Shown: positions 37,325 to 46,622 of the stretch, one piece after another
How positions within the stretch are numbered: the stretch's first letter is position 1
Layout of the letters: each line of letters begins with the position of its first letter
From: Chitinophaga pinensis
GTDB lineage: Bacteria > Bacteroidota > Bacteroidia > Chitinophagales > Chitinophagaceae
Direction of reading: 5' to 3'
DNA: 47,388 nucleotides
NCBI GenBank assembly: GCA_945878115.1
Contig: CAMDVD010000027.1
Span: forward strand, 1 to 47,388
Program-made: the position numbers and the translations under genes
Notes under the pieces: model-generated
Database searches by the model: none
Seen by the model: only the letters and a program-made list of their open reading frames with translations
What the model was told of the DNA's origin: nothing

Positions 37325-38239
37325 TTATAATCCAATTTCAATTTCATTACCAAGATTTTGTTTCCTAGTCCTATTATTTTTCCAACTCATGCCTAAGGTA
37401 TGTAATAAAACACTGCATGCAATTAGGCTAATCCCAATATAAAATCCTATCCCTAAATCTTTATTTTCATGATAAAATAGAATGGCTAAAAAAATGCCAT
37501 ATACTGGTTCCAAATTGACCATAAGTATGGTTGTGAATGAACTTAGTTTTTTTAATGCACTCAATGCGAGTGATTGCCCCCAAACCGTACAACACAAACT
37601 TAGAATAAACAAATAACCGAAATCACTTGTAGTTGGCATTAAACGAGTTTGCGGAAAATAGTATAAATAAATCGGAAGCAATAAGCTAAGAAAAATAAAT
37701 CCAGACCCTATTTCATAAAACGCAACCATCCTAGCTGGATAATCATTAACAATCTTCTTGTTCATGATGGTAAACACAGAACTCAAGACAGAAGCAAGAA
37801 TCCCGAGACCTATTCCAATGGCATATCGAATCTCAAAGTGATAAATAAAATACATCCCTATTAAAGCAATAAAACCAATGGACATTTCTTTCAAACTAAA
37901 TTTTGTCTTTAAAACGATTGGTTCAATGATGGCAGTAAAAATTCCAGCTGTTGCCAAACAGGTCAATGCAATAGAAGCATTCGCATATTTAATAGATCCA
38001 TAAAATGCAACCCAATGGATGGAAATAACACTCCCAATTCTAGCAAATCGTAACAATTCTGATCTGGATATTGGCACAAATTCTTTGCGATAATGCAAAA
38101 TAAAATAAAAGATAATCGCTGTTATACCCGTTCTATACCAAACTAATGGGTATTCTTGCAAGGAAATTGCACGACCCAAAATCCCCGTAAACCCCCACAG
38201 GAAGACAGCTACATGCATTTTCAGAAGTGCGTTTTTCAT
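37325..38239 (-). CDS. EamA/DMT-family transporter
   Basis: 304 residues from ATG 38239 (MKNALLKMHVAVFLWGFTG); a longer frame from 38269 adds ten residues with little support. Ten predicted membrane helices in two EamA halves (IGSVISIHWVAFYGSIKYAN; then NLEPVYGIFLAILFYHENKDLG). Members export metabolites such as amino acids; the substrate is unknown. It heads the operon with the two unknown lipoproteins and is divergent from rpmI. Confidence 0.9.
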   Translation of the reverse strand: MKNALLKMHVAVFLWGFTGILGRAISLQEYPLVWYRTGITAIIFYFILHYRKEFVPISRSELLRFARIGSVISIHWVAFYGSIKYANASIALTCLATAGIFTAIIEPIVLKTKFSLKEMSIGFIALIGMYFIYHFEIRYAIGIGLGILASVLSSVFTIMNKKIVNDYPARMVAFYEIGSGFIFLSLLLPIYLYYFPQTRLMPTTSDFGYLFILSLCCTVWGQSLALSALKKLSSFTTILMVNLEPVYGIFLAILFYHENKDLGIGFYIGISLIACSVLLHTLGMSWKNNRTRKQNLGNEIEIGL

Positions 38240-38300
38240 AATTTTTGCACAAAATAGTAGAAAAAGCAAGTTTAATTAGCTTTTCTAAATAAATAATATT

Positions 38301-38308
38301 TACCTTTG
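38301..38308 (+). promoter_or_regulatory. -7 box TACCTTTG for rpmI-rplT
   Basis: TACCTTTG matches TAnnTTTG and ends 21 bp before the rpmI ATG at 38330. No infC or thrS lies upstream, so the operon needs its own promoter, which this box supports. Confidence 0.6.
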
Positions 38309-38329
38309 CACTCCTTAAAATTTGGAATA

Positions 38330-38530
38330 ATGCCTAAAATGAAAACGCACTCACGTGCTAAGAAGACGTTTAAAATACTTGGAAACGGTAAAGTAAGAAG
38401 ATTTAAAGCAAATAAAAGTCACTTATTAACTAAGAAATCTACCTCTCGTAAACGTCATTTACGTGGAAGTACAGGTGTAGATAGTGCCAATTCAAAAATG
38501 GTTAACCGCCTTCTTTGTATCGGTGGATAA
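38330..38530 (+). CDS. rpmI: 50S ribosomal protein L35
   Basis: 66 residues, MPKMKTHSRAKKTFKILGNG, with the KVRRFKANKSHLLTKKSTSRKRHL block typical of L35. ATG 38330 is chosen by homology; an in-frame TTG at 38306 is upstream and overlaps the promoter box. It is followed 47 bp later by rplT. Confidence 0.98.
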   Translation: MPKMKTHSRAKKTFKILGNGKVRRFKANKSHLLTKKSTSRKRHLRGSTGVDSANSKMVNRLLCIGG

Positions 38531-38577
38531 TACAAGCTTTTAATAAATCAGTAATAATAACACTCAAAAATTAAGAT

Positions 38578-38922
38578 ATGCCTCGTTCAAAAAATGCCGT
38601 AGCTAGTAGAGCAAGAAAGAAAAAAATACTTAAACAAGCGAAAGGCTATTATGGCAAACGCAAAAACGTATTTACCGTTGCGAAAAATGTCGTAGAAAAA
38701 GGGATGACTTACAAATTTGTAGGTCGTAAACTAAAAAAACGCGATTTCCGTACTTTATGGATTGCTCGTATCAACGCTGCTATTCGTGCTGAAGGAATGA
38801 ACTATTCTACGTTCATCAACAAATTAGCTAAAGCAAATGTCACACTAAATAGAAAAGTTTTAGCGGATATGGCATTAAATGAACCAGCTACTTTTAAGGC
38901 GATAGTTGCTCACGTAAAATAA
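38578..38922 (+). CDS. rplT: 50S ribosomal protein L20
   Basis: 114 residues with the canonical L20 sequence ([51 protein letters not shown]). It is an early 23S rRNA-binding assembly protein. The terminator at 38946 ends the operon. In many bacteria L20 also controls infC-rpmI-rplT translation, but infC is not adjacent here. Confidence 0.98.
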   Translation: MPRSKNAVASRARKKKILKQAKGYYGKRKNVFTVAKNVVEKGMTYKFVGRKLKKRDFRTLWIARINAAIRAEGMNYSTFINKLAKANVTLNRKVLADMALNEPATFKAIVAHVK

Positions 38923-38945
38923 ACTAAACATCATTATACTACATG

Positions 38946-38976
38946 AAAAAGCCAACATACTTGTTGGCTTTTTTTT
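38946..38976 (+). terminator. Rho-independent terminator of rpmI-rplT
   Basis: AAAAAGCCAAC-atactt-GTTGGC followed by eight T, starting 23 bp after the rplT stop. With the flanking A-run it could also act on the minus strand. Confidence 0.9.
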
Positions 38977-39003
38977 CGTTTATTCTATTTTTTCAGAAAA
39001 TGC

Positions 39004-39714
39004 TTAACATCTTGACGACTTTCTTTTTTTCCCAATTACATTCTTTGCTTCCATCTTGTGGAGATAATCCATAATACTCGGCACTTTGCAAGCGGTATCG
39101 CCCATATTGACAGTTATGACACCAAGTTTTTTAGCCATCGTTTTTATTTCTTCGGTCCATTCTGGAATATAAGCTCCTACACTTAACAAGAACCCATTCA
39201 TGGTATATCGCACTCGATTCGGCGATTGATGTATCTCTTGCACCGTAATTTGCACCAAGGATTTAACTGTCGAACTATCTATGTTTTCATTTGGTACTGT
39301 ACTTATAATGCCACTCAAAGTAGCCCAACCTGCGCTAGCGATATTTTCTTTACTTGAATTAATCCATTCCTGCGCTAACTCCCATCCTATAGGACTTTCT
39401 GCCGCAACAAATGGCACAGTGTATTCACTGATCATATGCCAGGTACTGTTTTTTGCCCAACGATTTAAATCGGCTTTCGTCATTTTGGTTTCATCACCTA
39501 TTAATCCTGCCAAATACATCGCATCCGAATTGCCAGTATCATATAATCCCAAGGCTAATTCATGATTTTTCTTCACGCGCTTTACGATGGTTTTCATATC
39601 CCCTACTTTTACCCCAAACACATTATCAGGCGCTCCATGTCTAGCAAAAGTTTTTCTTGTCTGGGCATCTCCCATTTTTTCTAATTCTTTCAGAATAGAT
39701 TGTACTGTTTCCAT
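39004..39714 (-). CDS. DNA alkylation repair (AlkD-like) protein
   Basis: 236 residues, length and pattern of AlkD/HEAT-like repeat glycosylases (GDAQTRKTFARHGAPDNVFGV, DLNRWAKNSTWHMISEYTVPF, SGWATLSGIIS-type helices, TDTACKVPS-like end). AlkD removes bulky or methylated purines from DNA. The usual catalytic Asp/Trp pair cannot be confirmed by eye. The Lys/Arg-rich tail (GKKRKSSRC) suits nucleic-acid contact. It is 15 bp from the methyltransferase stop on the same strand. Confidence 0.82.
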   Translation of the reverse strand: METVQSILKELEKMGDAQTRKTFARHGAPDNVFGVKVGDMKTIVKRVKKNHELALGLYDTGNSDAMYLAGLIGDETKMTKADLNRWAKNSTWHMISEYTVPFVAAESPIGWELAQEWINSSKENIASAGWATLSGIISTVPNENIDSSTVKSLVQITVQEIHQSPNRVRYTMNGFLLSVGAYIPEWTEEIKTMAKKLGVITVNMGDTACKVPSIMDYLHKMEAKNVIGKKRKSSRC

Positions 39715-39729
39715 ATGGATAAATTTATT

Positions 39730-40473
39730 TTATTTTCTACACCACTTCATATGCAATGGCCAATTAATTTGTTTCCGCTCTTCCGGATTGCCCCACGCTT
39801 TTTCTAAATCATTTTTGATTAGCAGCAATGGATTTTTCTGATGTACTCTGATATACTCCTGCGTTCCACTCCAACTATACATATAGTTCATCACTTCCAT
39901 CATATTGTATTGCGCTGTTGCGGCAAATGCTGGAGCGGTTTGAATTGTAAAAGGCATGGTCAACGATGCATATCTATCTATCCAATTCATTTTTGCGCCA
40001 GCTGCCCAATAATCAAATAAGAATTCAAAACTAAATGGATCAATCACGGCATCCACCGCAGGATTAATTTTACATCCTCCATAACTCCAAGCAATCAATA
40101 CCCCATTTGGTTTCAACACCCTTTCCACTTGTTTATAAAATGATTCTAAATTGAACCAATGAATCGCTGTCGCAACGGTAATTAGATCGACACTTTCATC
40201 TGGCAAAGAACATTCTTCTGCTAGTTCTTTATGATAGATAATATTAGACAATTTCGAAGCATGACTCAATTGGTTTTCACTCAAATCGCTTGCATACACT
40301 TCGTTGAAATAACTTGCCAACGAAATGGCCGCTTGACCATTGCCAGTAGCTACATCCCAAACTTTGCTTCTATTTTCGATAAGAGATAAAATAAATGTAA
40401 ATAATTCCTTAGGGTAAGTAGGTCTATACTGGGCGTAAAAATCGGACTGTTTTGAAAAAAAATCGTTTTGCAT
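39730..40473 (-). CDS. Class I SAM-dependent methyltransferase
   Basis: 247 residues from ATG 40473 (MQNDFFSKQSDFYAQYRPTYP); the frame extends to 40554 but would run into the clpS start. Motif I is VWDVATGNGQAAISLASYF, with acidic EVYASDLSENQL after it, then VDLITVATAIHWF and LKPNGVLIAWSYGG, all typical of UbiE-like small-molecule methyltransferases. Substrate unknown. It is divergent from clpS with a 35-bp gap, so the two promoters must overlap. Confidence 0.9.
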   Translation of the reverse strand: MQNDFFSKQSDFYAQYRPTYPKELFTFILSLIENRSKVWDVATGNGQAAISLASYFNEVYASDLSENQLSHASKLSNIIYHKELAEECSLPDESVDLITVATAIHWFNLESFYKQVERVLKPNGVLIAWSYGGCKINPAVDAVIDPFSFEFLFDYWAAGAKMNWIDRYASLTMPFTIQTAPAFAATAQYNMMEVMNYMYSWSGTQEYIRVHQKNPLLLIKNDLEKAWGNPEERKQINWPLHMKWCRK

Positions 40474-40492
40474 ATTTATCTGATAAAAATAA

Positions 40493-40500
40493 TATATTTG
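40493..40500 (+). promoter_or_regulatory. -7 box TATATTTG for clpS-aat
   Basis: Exact match to TAnnTTTG, ending 8 bp before the clpS ATG at 40509, so the leader would be very short. A TTTG at 40467-40470 lies 22 bp upstream, inside the start of the divergent methyltransferase gene. Confidence 0.5.
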
Positions 40501-40508
40501 TCTTTCCC

Positions 40509-40808
40509 ATGCAAACCAAAGAAGAATTAATAACTTTAATCGATAGCGATACAAGTGTACTGGAAGAAAATGATTTCATGTTTAACTTAATCGTTTGGAA
40601 TGATGAAGTAAATACTTTTGAGTGGGTTATACAAACTTTAATCGAAGTATGTCATCATGATGTAGAACAAGCAGAGCAATGTACTTTGCTCATTCACCAT
40701 AAAGGAAAATGCATCGTCAAAAGTGGCAGTTGGGAAGTGTTAAAGCCAATGCATGATGGCATTACAGATAGAGGCATCGGTGCGAGCATTGTTGAACTTG
40801 TTCAATAA
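40509..40808 (+). CDS. clpS: ATP-dependent Clp protease adaptor ClpS
   Basis: 99 residues from ATG 40509. The ClpS core is present: FMFNLIVWNDEVNTFEWVIQTLIEV, CHHDVEQAEQCTLLIHHKGKC and a closing VKSGSWEVLKPMHDGITDRG. ClpS delivers proteins with N-degrons to ClpAP. The gene is 5 bp upstream of aat, which makes the N-degrons that ClpS recognises, so the pair forms one operon. An upstream in-frame ATG (40452) would give an unneeded N-terminal extension. Confidence 0.94.
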   Translation: MQTKEELITLIDSDTSVLEENDFMFNLIVWNDEVNTFEWVIQTLIEVCHHDVEQAEQCTLLIHHKGKCIVKSGSWEVLKPMHDGITDRGIGASIVELVQ

Positions 40809-40813
40809 ATAAA

Positions 40814-41452
40814 GTGCCAGTTTTTAATTTACCGTCACAGCTTATCTTTCCACCAGTCCATTTATCCGAAAAAGATGGCTTGCTCGCCTTACATGGTGAT
40901 TTGTCCTCAGAACGAATTTTATTAGCTTATCAAAATGGTATATTTCCTTGGTATAATGAAGGCGAACCCATTCAATGGTGGAGCCCAAATCCACGTTTTG
41001 TTTTATTTCTAGAGAAATTACATATTAGCAAATCCATGCAAAAGTTAGTATCTAAGAAAAAATATACCCTCACCATGAATCAATCCTTTAAAGAAGTCAT
41101 TCATCATTGTAAAACCAAAAAACGCAAAGGACAAGCCGGTACTTGGATAACAGATGACATGGAAAAAGCGTATATCCAACTACACCATAAAGGCCATGCG
41201 CACAGCATCGAATGTTGGGATGGAACGGAGCTAATCGGCGGAATATATGGGCTCAAAATAAATAAAGTATTTTGTGGAGAAAGCATGTTTAGCCTACGCA
41301 GTAATGCAAGCAAATTATGTATGATTCATTTAGTAAACGAACTAAAGAAAGAAGGTTTCAAACTTATAGATTGCCAAGTGTATTCTCCTCATGTAGAAAG
41401 TTTAGGTGCCGAATTAATAAGCAGAGAGGCATTCCTACCATATCTAAAATAA
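40814..41452 (+). CDS. aat: Leucyl/phenylalanyl-tRNA-protein transferase
   Basis: 212 residues starting at GTG 40814. Blocks of the family are FPPVHLSEKDGLLALHGDLS, LAYQNGIFPWYNEGEPIQWWSPNPRFVLF, and GELIGGIYG-like WDGTELIGGIYGLKINKVFCGESMFSLRSNASK. It adds Leu or Phe to proteins with N-terminal Arg or Lys, creating N-degrons read by ClpS. Five bases separate it from clpS, so the two are one translation unit. Confidence 0.96.
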   Translation: MPVFNLPSQLIFPPVHLSEKDGLLALHGDLSSERILLAYQNGIFPWYNEGEPIQWWSPNPRFVLFLEKLHISKSMQKLVSKKKYTLTMNQSFKEVIHHCKTKKRKGQAGTWITDDMEKAYIQLHHKGHAHSIECWDGTELIGGIYGLKINKVFCGESMFSLRSNASKLCMIHLVNELKKEGFKLIDCQVYSPHVESLGAELISREAFLPYLK

Positions 41453-41601
41453 GTAATTCTTCAGACATCCATTGATCAAATCAACACATCATTTTCAAAT
41501 TATGAAGTCATTTAACGCATTCCAAATTCTCAATTCTCATCCTTAATATTGTAAAGAAGTTAACGTCAAATGCAAGATTCGGATAAATGCTTTTTTGCCA
41601 T

Positions 41602-41609
41602 TACTTTTG
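41602..41609 (+). promoter_or_regulatory. -7 box TACTTTTG for purL
   Basis: Matches TAnnTTTG, 19 bp upstream of the ATG at 41629. The upstream ATG 41587 lies before this box, which argues against using it as the start. Confidence 0.5.
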
Positions 41610-41628
41610 CGACACAATAAAACAAACC

Positions 41629-43845
41629 ATGCAGGAAGCTACATTAGAACAAGCACAGAAATTAGGATTATCAGAAACAGAATTTAACGAAATAAAAAAA
41701 GTATTAGGGCGCACCCCTAATTTTACCGAAACCGCCATGTACAGTGTCATGTGGAGCGAACATTGCAGTTATAAAAACTCCATTAAATGGCTCAAAACAT
41801 TGCCAAAAGACGGATCCAAAGTATTGGCTAAAGCTGGTGAAGAAAATGCTGGATTAATTGATATTGGTAACGGCTGGGCTTGCAGTTTTAAAATAGAATC
41901 ACACAATCATCCTTCTGCAATAGAACCGTTTCAAGGCGCTGCTACTGGTGTAGGTGGAATTCATCGAGATATATTCACCATGGGTGCTCGACCTATTGCA
42001 ACTTTAAATTCATTACGATTTGGTAATATTCAAGAAGACAAAAACAAGCACTTATTGAAAGGTGTCGTAAAAGGCATATCGCATTATGGCAACTGCTTCG
42101 GTGTTCCTACAGTAGGCGGCGAAGTTTATTTTGAAGATTGTTATGGTACTAACCCATTGGTGAATGCGATGAGTGTTGGTGTTATGCGCACGGGTAAAAC
42201 TATTTCTGCTACTTCTTATGGCGCTGGCAATCCTGTATTTATAGTTGGTAGCGATACTGGCAAAGATGGCATTGGCGGTGCAAGTTTTGCAAGTGCAGAT
42301 ATTAATGAAGACAGTGCTAAAGATTTGCCAGCCGTTCAAGTTGGCGATCCATTTCAAGAAAAAAAGTTATTGGAAGCATGCATGGAAATAGTGGAAACTG
42401 ATGCCATTATTGGTATGCAAGACATGGGCGCTGCGGGCATTACTTGTAGCACATCCGAAATGAGTGCCAAAGGGGAGCATGGTATGATTATTCATTTAGA
42501 CAAAGTGCCTACTCGCCAAAAAGACATGAAGCCTTGGGAAATGCTATTGAGCGAGAGCCAAGAAAGAATGCTTATTGTTATAAAAAAAGGAAGCGAACAA
42601 ATCATTACAGACATCTTCGATAAATGGGATATCCATTGTGTGCAAATTGGGGAAGTAACTACAGAGCAAGTACTCAAATTTTATATGCACGACGAATTAG
42701 TTGCCTGCGTACCTGCCGAAAGCATGGTGCTTGGTGGCGGCGCTCCAGTTTATGAAAGAGAATATACATTACCTGCTTACTTCGCAGAAAGAGACGCATT
42801 CTCCATCGACTCCATAGAAGTGCCGACCGATTTGAAATCGATTGCTATGCAGTTAATTACCCTTCCAAATATTGCAAGTAAAAAATGGGTTTATGAACAA
42901 TATGATAGCATGGTGGGTACAGCAAATTCTACCACCAATGCACCAGCAGACTCTAGCGTCATTTGGGTGAAAGAAACAGAAAAAGGTATTGCTTGTACTG
43001 TTGACTGCAACGGACGATATGTACATGCCGATCCATTTGTTGGTGGCATGATTGCAGTATGTGAAGCAGCAAGAAATATTGTATGCAGTGGTGCTAAGCC
43101 GAGTGCAATTACGAACTGCCTCAACTTTGGAAATCCATATAATCCAGAAGTGTATTATCAATTTGTATATGCACTCAAAGGCATGTCTGCTGCATGTTTA
43201 AAATTAGACACGCCTGTAACTGGTGGCAATGTTAGTTTCTATAATCAATCTCCAGACGGACCAGTTTATCCAACACCAACAATAGGCATGGTGGGTATTA
43301 TTGAAAATATTGAAAACCGCATGACCATGGATTTCAAAAATGTTGGTGATAAAATATATTTGATAGGCAAGAGTAGAAACGATATAGACAGTAGTGAATA
43401 CCTACATAAAATAAAAGGCGTAGCGTTATCGCCAGCACCTTATTTTAATTTAGAAGAAGAATATGATGTATTGCAAGCCATATTAAAACTCAATGAAGAA
43501 AATCTTATATTATCTGCGCACGACATTTCAGAAGGTGGATTATTTACTTGCCTATTAGAAAGTGGCATGAATAGAAACCTCGGTTTTGAATTGGCATTAG
43601 CATCCGATTTAAGAAGTGATGCATTTCTATTTGGTGAAGCACAAGGTAGAATCATCGTCAGTGTAGTGCCCGATTTAGTACCCGACTTTGAAGAAGCGCT
43701 TGGGTTTACACCATACACTTATTTAGGCGATGTTACAGCAAAAGACATCCTTGTTCAAAATGAAAATTGGGGAAATATAGAAGATTGGAAACGCAAATAT
43801 GATACCGCTTTAGAAACATTAATGCAGAATACACAAGCTCAATAA
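41629..43845 (+). CDS. purL: Phosphoribosylformylglycinamidine synthase, small PurL subunit type
   Basis: 738 residues from ATG 41629, the length of the small PurL of multi-subunit (PurS-PurQ-PurL) enzymes rather than the ~1300-residue fused form. Signatures include MWSEHCSYKNS, ESHNHPSAIEPFQGAATGVGGIHRDIFTMGARP, and duplicated blocks in the second half. It catalyses the ATP-dependent amidation of FGAR in purine synthesis. PurS and PurQ are not in the window and must be elsewhere. ATG 41587 is upstream of the -7 box. Confidence 0.96.
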   Translation: MQEATLEQAQKLGLSETEFNEIKKVLGRTPNFTETAMYSVMWSEHCSYKNSIKWLKTLPKDGSKVLAKAGEENAGLIDIGNGWACSFKIESHNHPSAIEPFQGAATGVGGIHRDIFTMGARPIATLNSLRFGNIQEDKNKHLLKGVVKGISHYGNCFGVPTVGGEVYFEDCYGTNPLVNAMSVGVMRTGKTISATSYGAGNPVFIVGSDTGKDGIGGASFASADINEDSAKDLPAVQVGDPFQEKKLLEACMEIVETDAIIGMQDMGAAGITCSTSEMSAKGEHGMIIHLDKVPTRQKDMKPWEMLLSESQERMLIVIKKGSEQIITDIFDKWDIHCVQIGEVTTEQVLKFYMHDELVACVPAESMVLGGGAPVYEREYTLPAYFAERDAFSIDSIEVPTDLKSIAMQLITLPNIASKKWVYEQYDSMVGTANSTTNAPADSSVIWVKETEKGIACTVDCNGRYVHADPFVGGMIAVCEAARNIVCSGAKPSAITNCLNFGNPYNPEVYYQFVYALKGMSAACLKLDTPVTGGNVSFYNQSPDGPVYPTPTIGMVGIIENIENRMTMDFKNVGDKIYLIGKSRNDIDSSEYLHKIKGVALSPAPYFNLEEEYDVLQAILKLNEENLILSAHDISEGGLFTCLLESGMNRNLGFELALASDLRSDAFLFGEAQGRIIVSVVPDLVPDFEEALGFTPYTYLGDVTAKDILVQNENWGNIEDWKRKYDTALETLMQNTQAQ

Positions 43846-43899
43846 TTGAGTTATTTGTAATTTATTTTTTCAACCATACCATAACATTAAATTTAGCAC

Positions 43900-44358
43900 A
43901 TGAATCAAGTATTGAAATTAGCACACGCACACCACAATGGAAAATACTTACAACGCGGAGAATCTTTTGCTGAAGAAATCTTGGAAGAAATAAAGTATCT
44001 GAAAAAGGCCAATATCACTTATAAAGGTCAAGAGTTGTTACATCAATTTTTATTTGAATCGGCAGAAGAGCATAGAGCGATTGAATTAATCCTTTATCTA
44101 TTTAATGAGCATGTATTTTTAGATTACAATTTTGCCAAGCAATTAAATTTATTTGAAACCTTCAACCCTGTATGTTTACTAGCAGACAGTGAATTGAGCA
44201 GGTCATTGATTGCATTGCTCGAAAGCTCTTCCATTCTCTTCATGGTTATATTTAAAAGATACCCAACCATGGACAGCATTTATCTCGAACTAGAAGCATT
44301 CGTCGAAGTCAACCATCGTGAAGTATTATGTGAAGCCATTACAGGTGGGTTTAAATAA
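43900..44358 (+). CDS. Conserved-looking helical protein of unknown function
   Basis: 152 residues, ATG at 43900, 54 bp after purL. It is mostly helical (AEEILEEIKYLKKANITYK, SAEEHRAIELILYLFNEHVF), with no membrane segment or known motif. N-terminal LAHAHHNGKYLQRGE contains clustered His but not a recognisable metal site. It may be co-transcribed with purL. Confidence 0.65.
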   Translation: MNQVLKLAHAHHNGKYLQRGESFAEEILEEIKYLKKANITYKGQELLHQFLFESAEEHRAIELILYLFNEHVFLDYNFAKQLNLFETFNPVCLLADSELSRSLIALLESSSILFMVIFKRYPTMDSIYLELEAFVEVNHREVLCEAITGGFK

Positions 44359-44402
44359 TATTATCTTGATGTAATAAACAGAGCGCTCTTCGACATGTTC
44401 CG

Positions 44403-44500
44403 CAGGGCATGTCGAAGAAAAGATAATGGCAGATTTGCAATCTGCTAGTATGCAATTAAAAATCGCTTTCTATCTACAATTCGAGATACGCTGCGCTAAC
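44403..44500. repeat. 98-bp direct repeat, left copy
   Basis: Ungapped and mostly identical to 46623-46720, offset exactly 2220 bp, so one copy lies on each side of the cyclase gene. It contains the palindrome GCAGATT-TGC-AATCTGC at about 44429-44445. Just before it, TTCGACATG and CATGTCGAA (44389-44416) form a 9-bp stem. The rest of the gap 44359-44527 is otherwise featureless. Confidence 0.8.
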
Positions 44501-44527
44501 TTCGCGAACAGCACAGAGGATGTGCTA

Positions 44528-46453
44528 TTATCCAATCCTGTCTTCCACAAAATACATATCAATTTCACCCTTACCTCTCGCTTCTATTTTCCCTCGTTGT
44601 ATGCACTTGAATTTATCTTTAACTAATGCATACGTATTACCACTTATGTTTACCTTACCTACTTCACCACTGCTTTCCATGCGGCTTGCGGTGTTTACCG
44701 TATCGCCCCAAATATCATAAGCAAACTTCTTAACGCCAACAATGCCTGCCACCACCGGACCAGTATGTATCCCTATGCGGATTTCGAAGTAAGGCTTACC
44801 TATTGCAATTTTACGGGCTTTCCCCTCTTCTATAAACTGACGTATTTCAATGGCTGCGTTTACCGCATCAGATGCATTCGTTTTGTTAGGCGTTGGCAAG
44901 CCACCGGCTGCCATGTATGAATCGCCAATAGTTTTTATTTTCTCCATGCCGTATTTCTCCATAATGTGGTCGAAAGCCGAAAAGCATTCATGAATATCTG
45001 TGACCAATTCTTTTGGCGTCAACTTTTCTGCAATGGCGGTGAAGCCCTTAAAATCGGTGAACAATACCGTTACCTCCTCTATATGCTTAGCCTCAGCCTC
45101 TCCTTTTGCTTTTAGCTCTTCAGCAACTTCTTCGGGCAGGATGTTAAGCAGTAATTCATCGCTCCGTTTTTTCTCACGGCCAATTTTATTACGCTGAAGG
45201 AAAAACACAACGGCAAACAAAACCATTATCGCAAAGCCACCAATGAAACCATTCCGAACCAGTTTTTGCCTACCAATAATTTCTTCTTGTAAATTTATTT
45301 CTCCTTGCTTCTTTTCCATTTCAAATGCAAAGAGTTTGGTGCCCAATTTTTTATCTACTTCCAGATTATAAATCTTATCCTTTGTGTCAATTAGCTTTTG
45401 CTGATAATTGAAAGCGTCAACATGGTTATTCATTTGGGCACAAGAAAAAGCAAGCCCTTCATACACTTTTGTGATATCATAACTTTCGTCAAGACCAATA
45501 TCTACCATTAATGCTTCGGCTTTTTTGTAGAAGCTAATTGCTGTATTGAAATCTTTTTCTTCCTGATAAGTTAATGCACTGCCGAGAAGTGCTTGCCCCA
45601 TATCTAACTTTGATTCAAACGTCTTTCCCGAAGAGTAACCCATCTGGTATAAATCCAATGCATGAACATTTTCCTTTTTTAATCTATAAACTTTTCCCAT
45701 AGCATTTATGACATATGCTTCATTGTAGGTATTTGCAAGGTAAACTTGTCCTTGTTTTAAATATAAAAGCGCTGAATCCAACAATTTCATATTGCCCGAA
45801 TCTTCCTTCTGCATACTGATAAAAATTTCACCAATATTTGCATAGCTATTCCCAATTAGTTCACTATTTCCAGAAGCTATGCTGAAAAACAAAGCCTTTC
45901 GATGATAGTCCAATGATTTTTGATAAGTAGCGGGCTTATTACTATAAACACCTGCTATATTAGCAAGCGCAGTTCCGATTCTTAAAGTATCATGTATTTC
46001 TTCGGCTATTTTCAAAGACTTTAGATAATTATCAAGCGCATTGTTTTCATCCCCTTTGGCATAATAAACAGCGCCGATGTTATTTAACATGTTAGACTCT
46101 CCTGTTTTTATTGAATATTTTTCGAAAATTCCAAGCGCCTGTTTCCATTTCTGCAAAGCATTCACGTAATCACCTTTTTGGTTAAAAGCCAGCCCCAAAG
46201 CTTTTAAAGCATACCCAATTCCTTTAGGAAAATATATTTTTTCAGCCTCAGTTTTTGCCTGTTCTGCAAAATAGATAGCAGAGTCAGCCGAAGAATTTCG
46301 ATACTTAGAACTTATAGCTATAAGTGTATTTACCTTATTGGTATCGTCCGGTGCCGTTTTTAAATTTTTCAGCAGCGAATCGAGTTCAGCATCCTGCGCG
46401 CGGGTGTAGGTTACTGCGGTAAGTAGCAGAAAGGCTAGGAGAAGTCTTTTCAT
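44528..46453 (-). CDS. Membrane adenylate cyclase with TPR sensor domain
   Basis: 641 residues from ATG 46453 (MKRLLLAFLLLTAVTYTRAQ, a signal peptide); the frame runs to 46537. About 350 residues of TPR repeats follow (YVNALQKWKQALGIFEKYS, ALDNYLKSLKIAEEIHD), then one membrane segment (FIGGFAIMVLFAVVFFLQ), and a C-terminal class III cyclase domain. Metal Asps lie in LFTDFKGF and GDSYM. The purine-selecting Lys in KIKTIGDSY and Asp in YDIWGDTVNTASRM, with the Asn and Arg in that motif, match adenylate rather than guanylate cyclases. It probably senses an envelope signal through periplasmic TPRs and makes cAMP. It is bracketed by a direct repeat. Confidence 0.93.
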   Translation of the reverse strand: MKRLLLAFLLLTAVTYTRAQDAELDSLLKNLKTAPDDTNKVNTLIAISSKYRNSSADSAIYFAEQAKTEAEKIYFPKGIGYALKALGLAFNQKGDYVNALQKWKQALGIFEKYSIKTGESNMLNNIGAVYYAKGDENNALDNYLKSLKIAEEIHDTLRIGTALANIAGVYSNKPATYQKSLDYHRKALFFSIASGNSELIGNSYANIGEIFISMQKEDSGNMKLLDSALLYLKQGQVYLANTYNEAYVINAMGKVYRLKKENVHALDLYQMGYSSGKTFESKLDMGQALLGSALTYQEEKDFNTAISFYKKAEALMVDIGLDESYDITKVYEGLAFSCAQMNNHVDAFNYQQKLIDTKDKIYNLEVDKKLGTKLFAFEMEKKQGEINLQEEIIGRQKLVRNGFIGGFAIMVLFAVVFFLQRNKIGREKKRSDELLLNILPEEVAEELKAKGEAEAKHIEEVTVLFTDFKGFTAIAEKLTPKELVTDIHECFSAFDHIMEKYGMEKIKTIGDSYMAAGGLPTPNKTNASDAVNAAIEIRQFIEEGKARKIAIGKPYFEIRIGIHTGPVVAGIVGVKKFAYDIWGDTVNTASRMESSGEVGKVNISGNTYALVKDKFKCIQRGKIEARGKGEIDMYFVEDRIG

Positions 46454-46622
46454 TTTTGTTGATCTTGATTTATTGTGAGCCGGAATTGTTTCCAAGCATT
46501 GTCGCATAACGGCATTCTGTGAAAAAGCTACCGTCAAATCACAAATCTAATAAAGAATTACCAACAATTTCAATCTTAAAATCGCCTAGGAAGAATGTAA
46601 TTCCGATCTTCGGAATTTTCCT

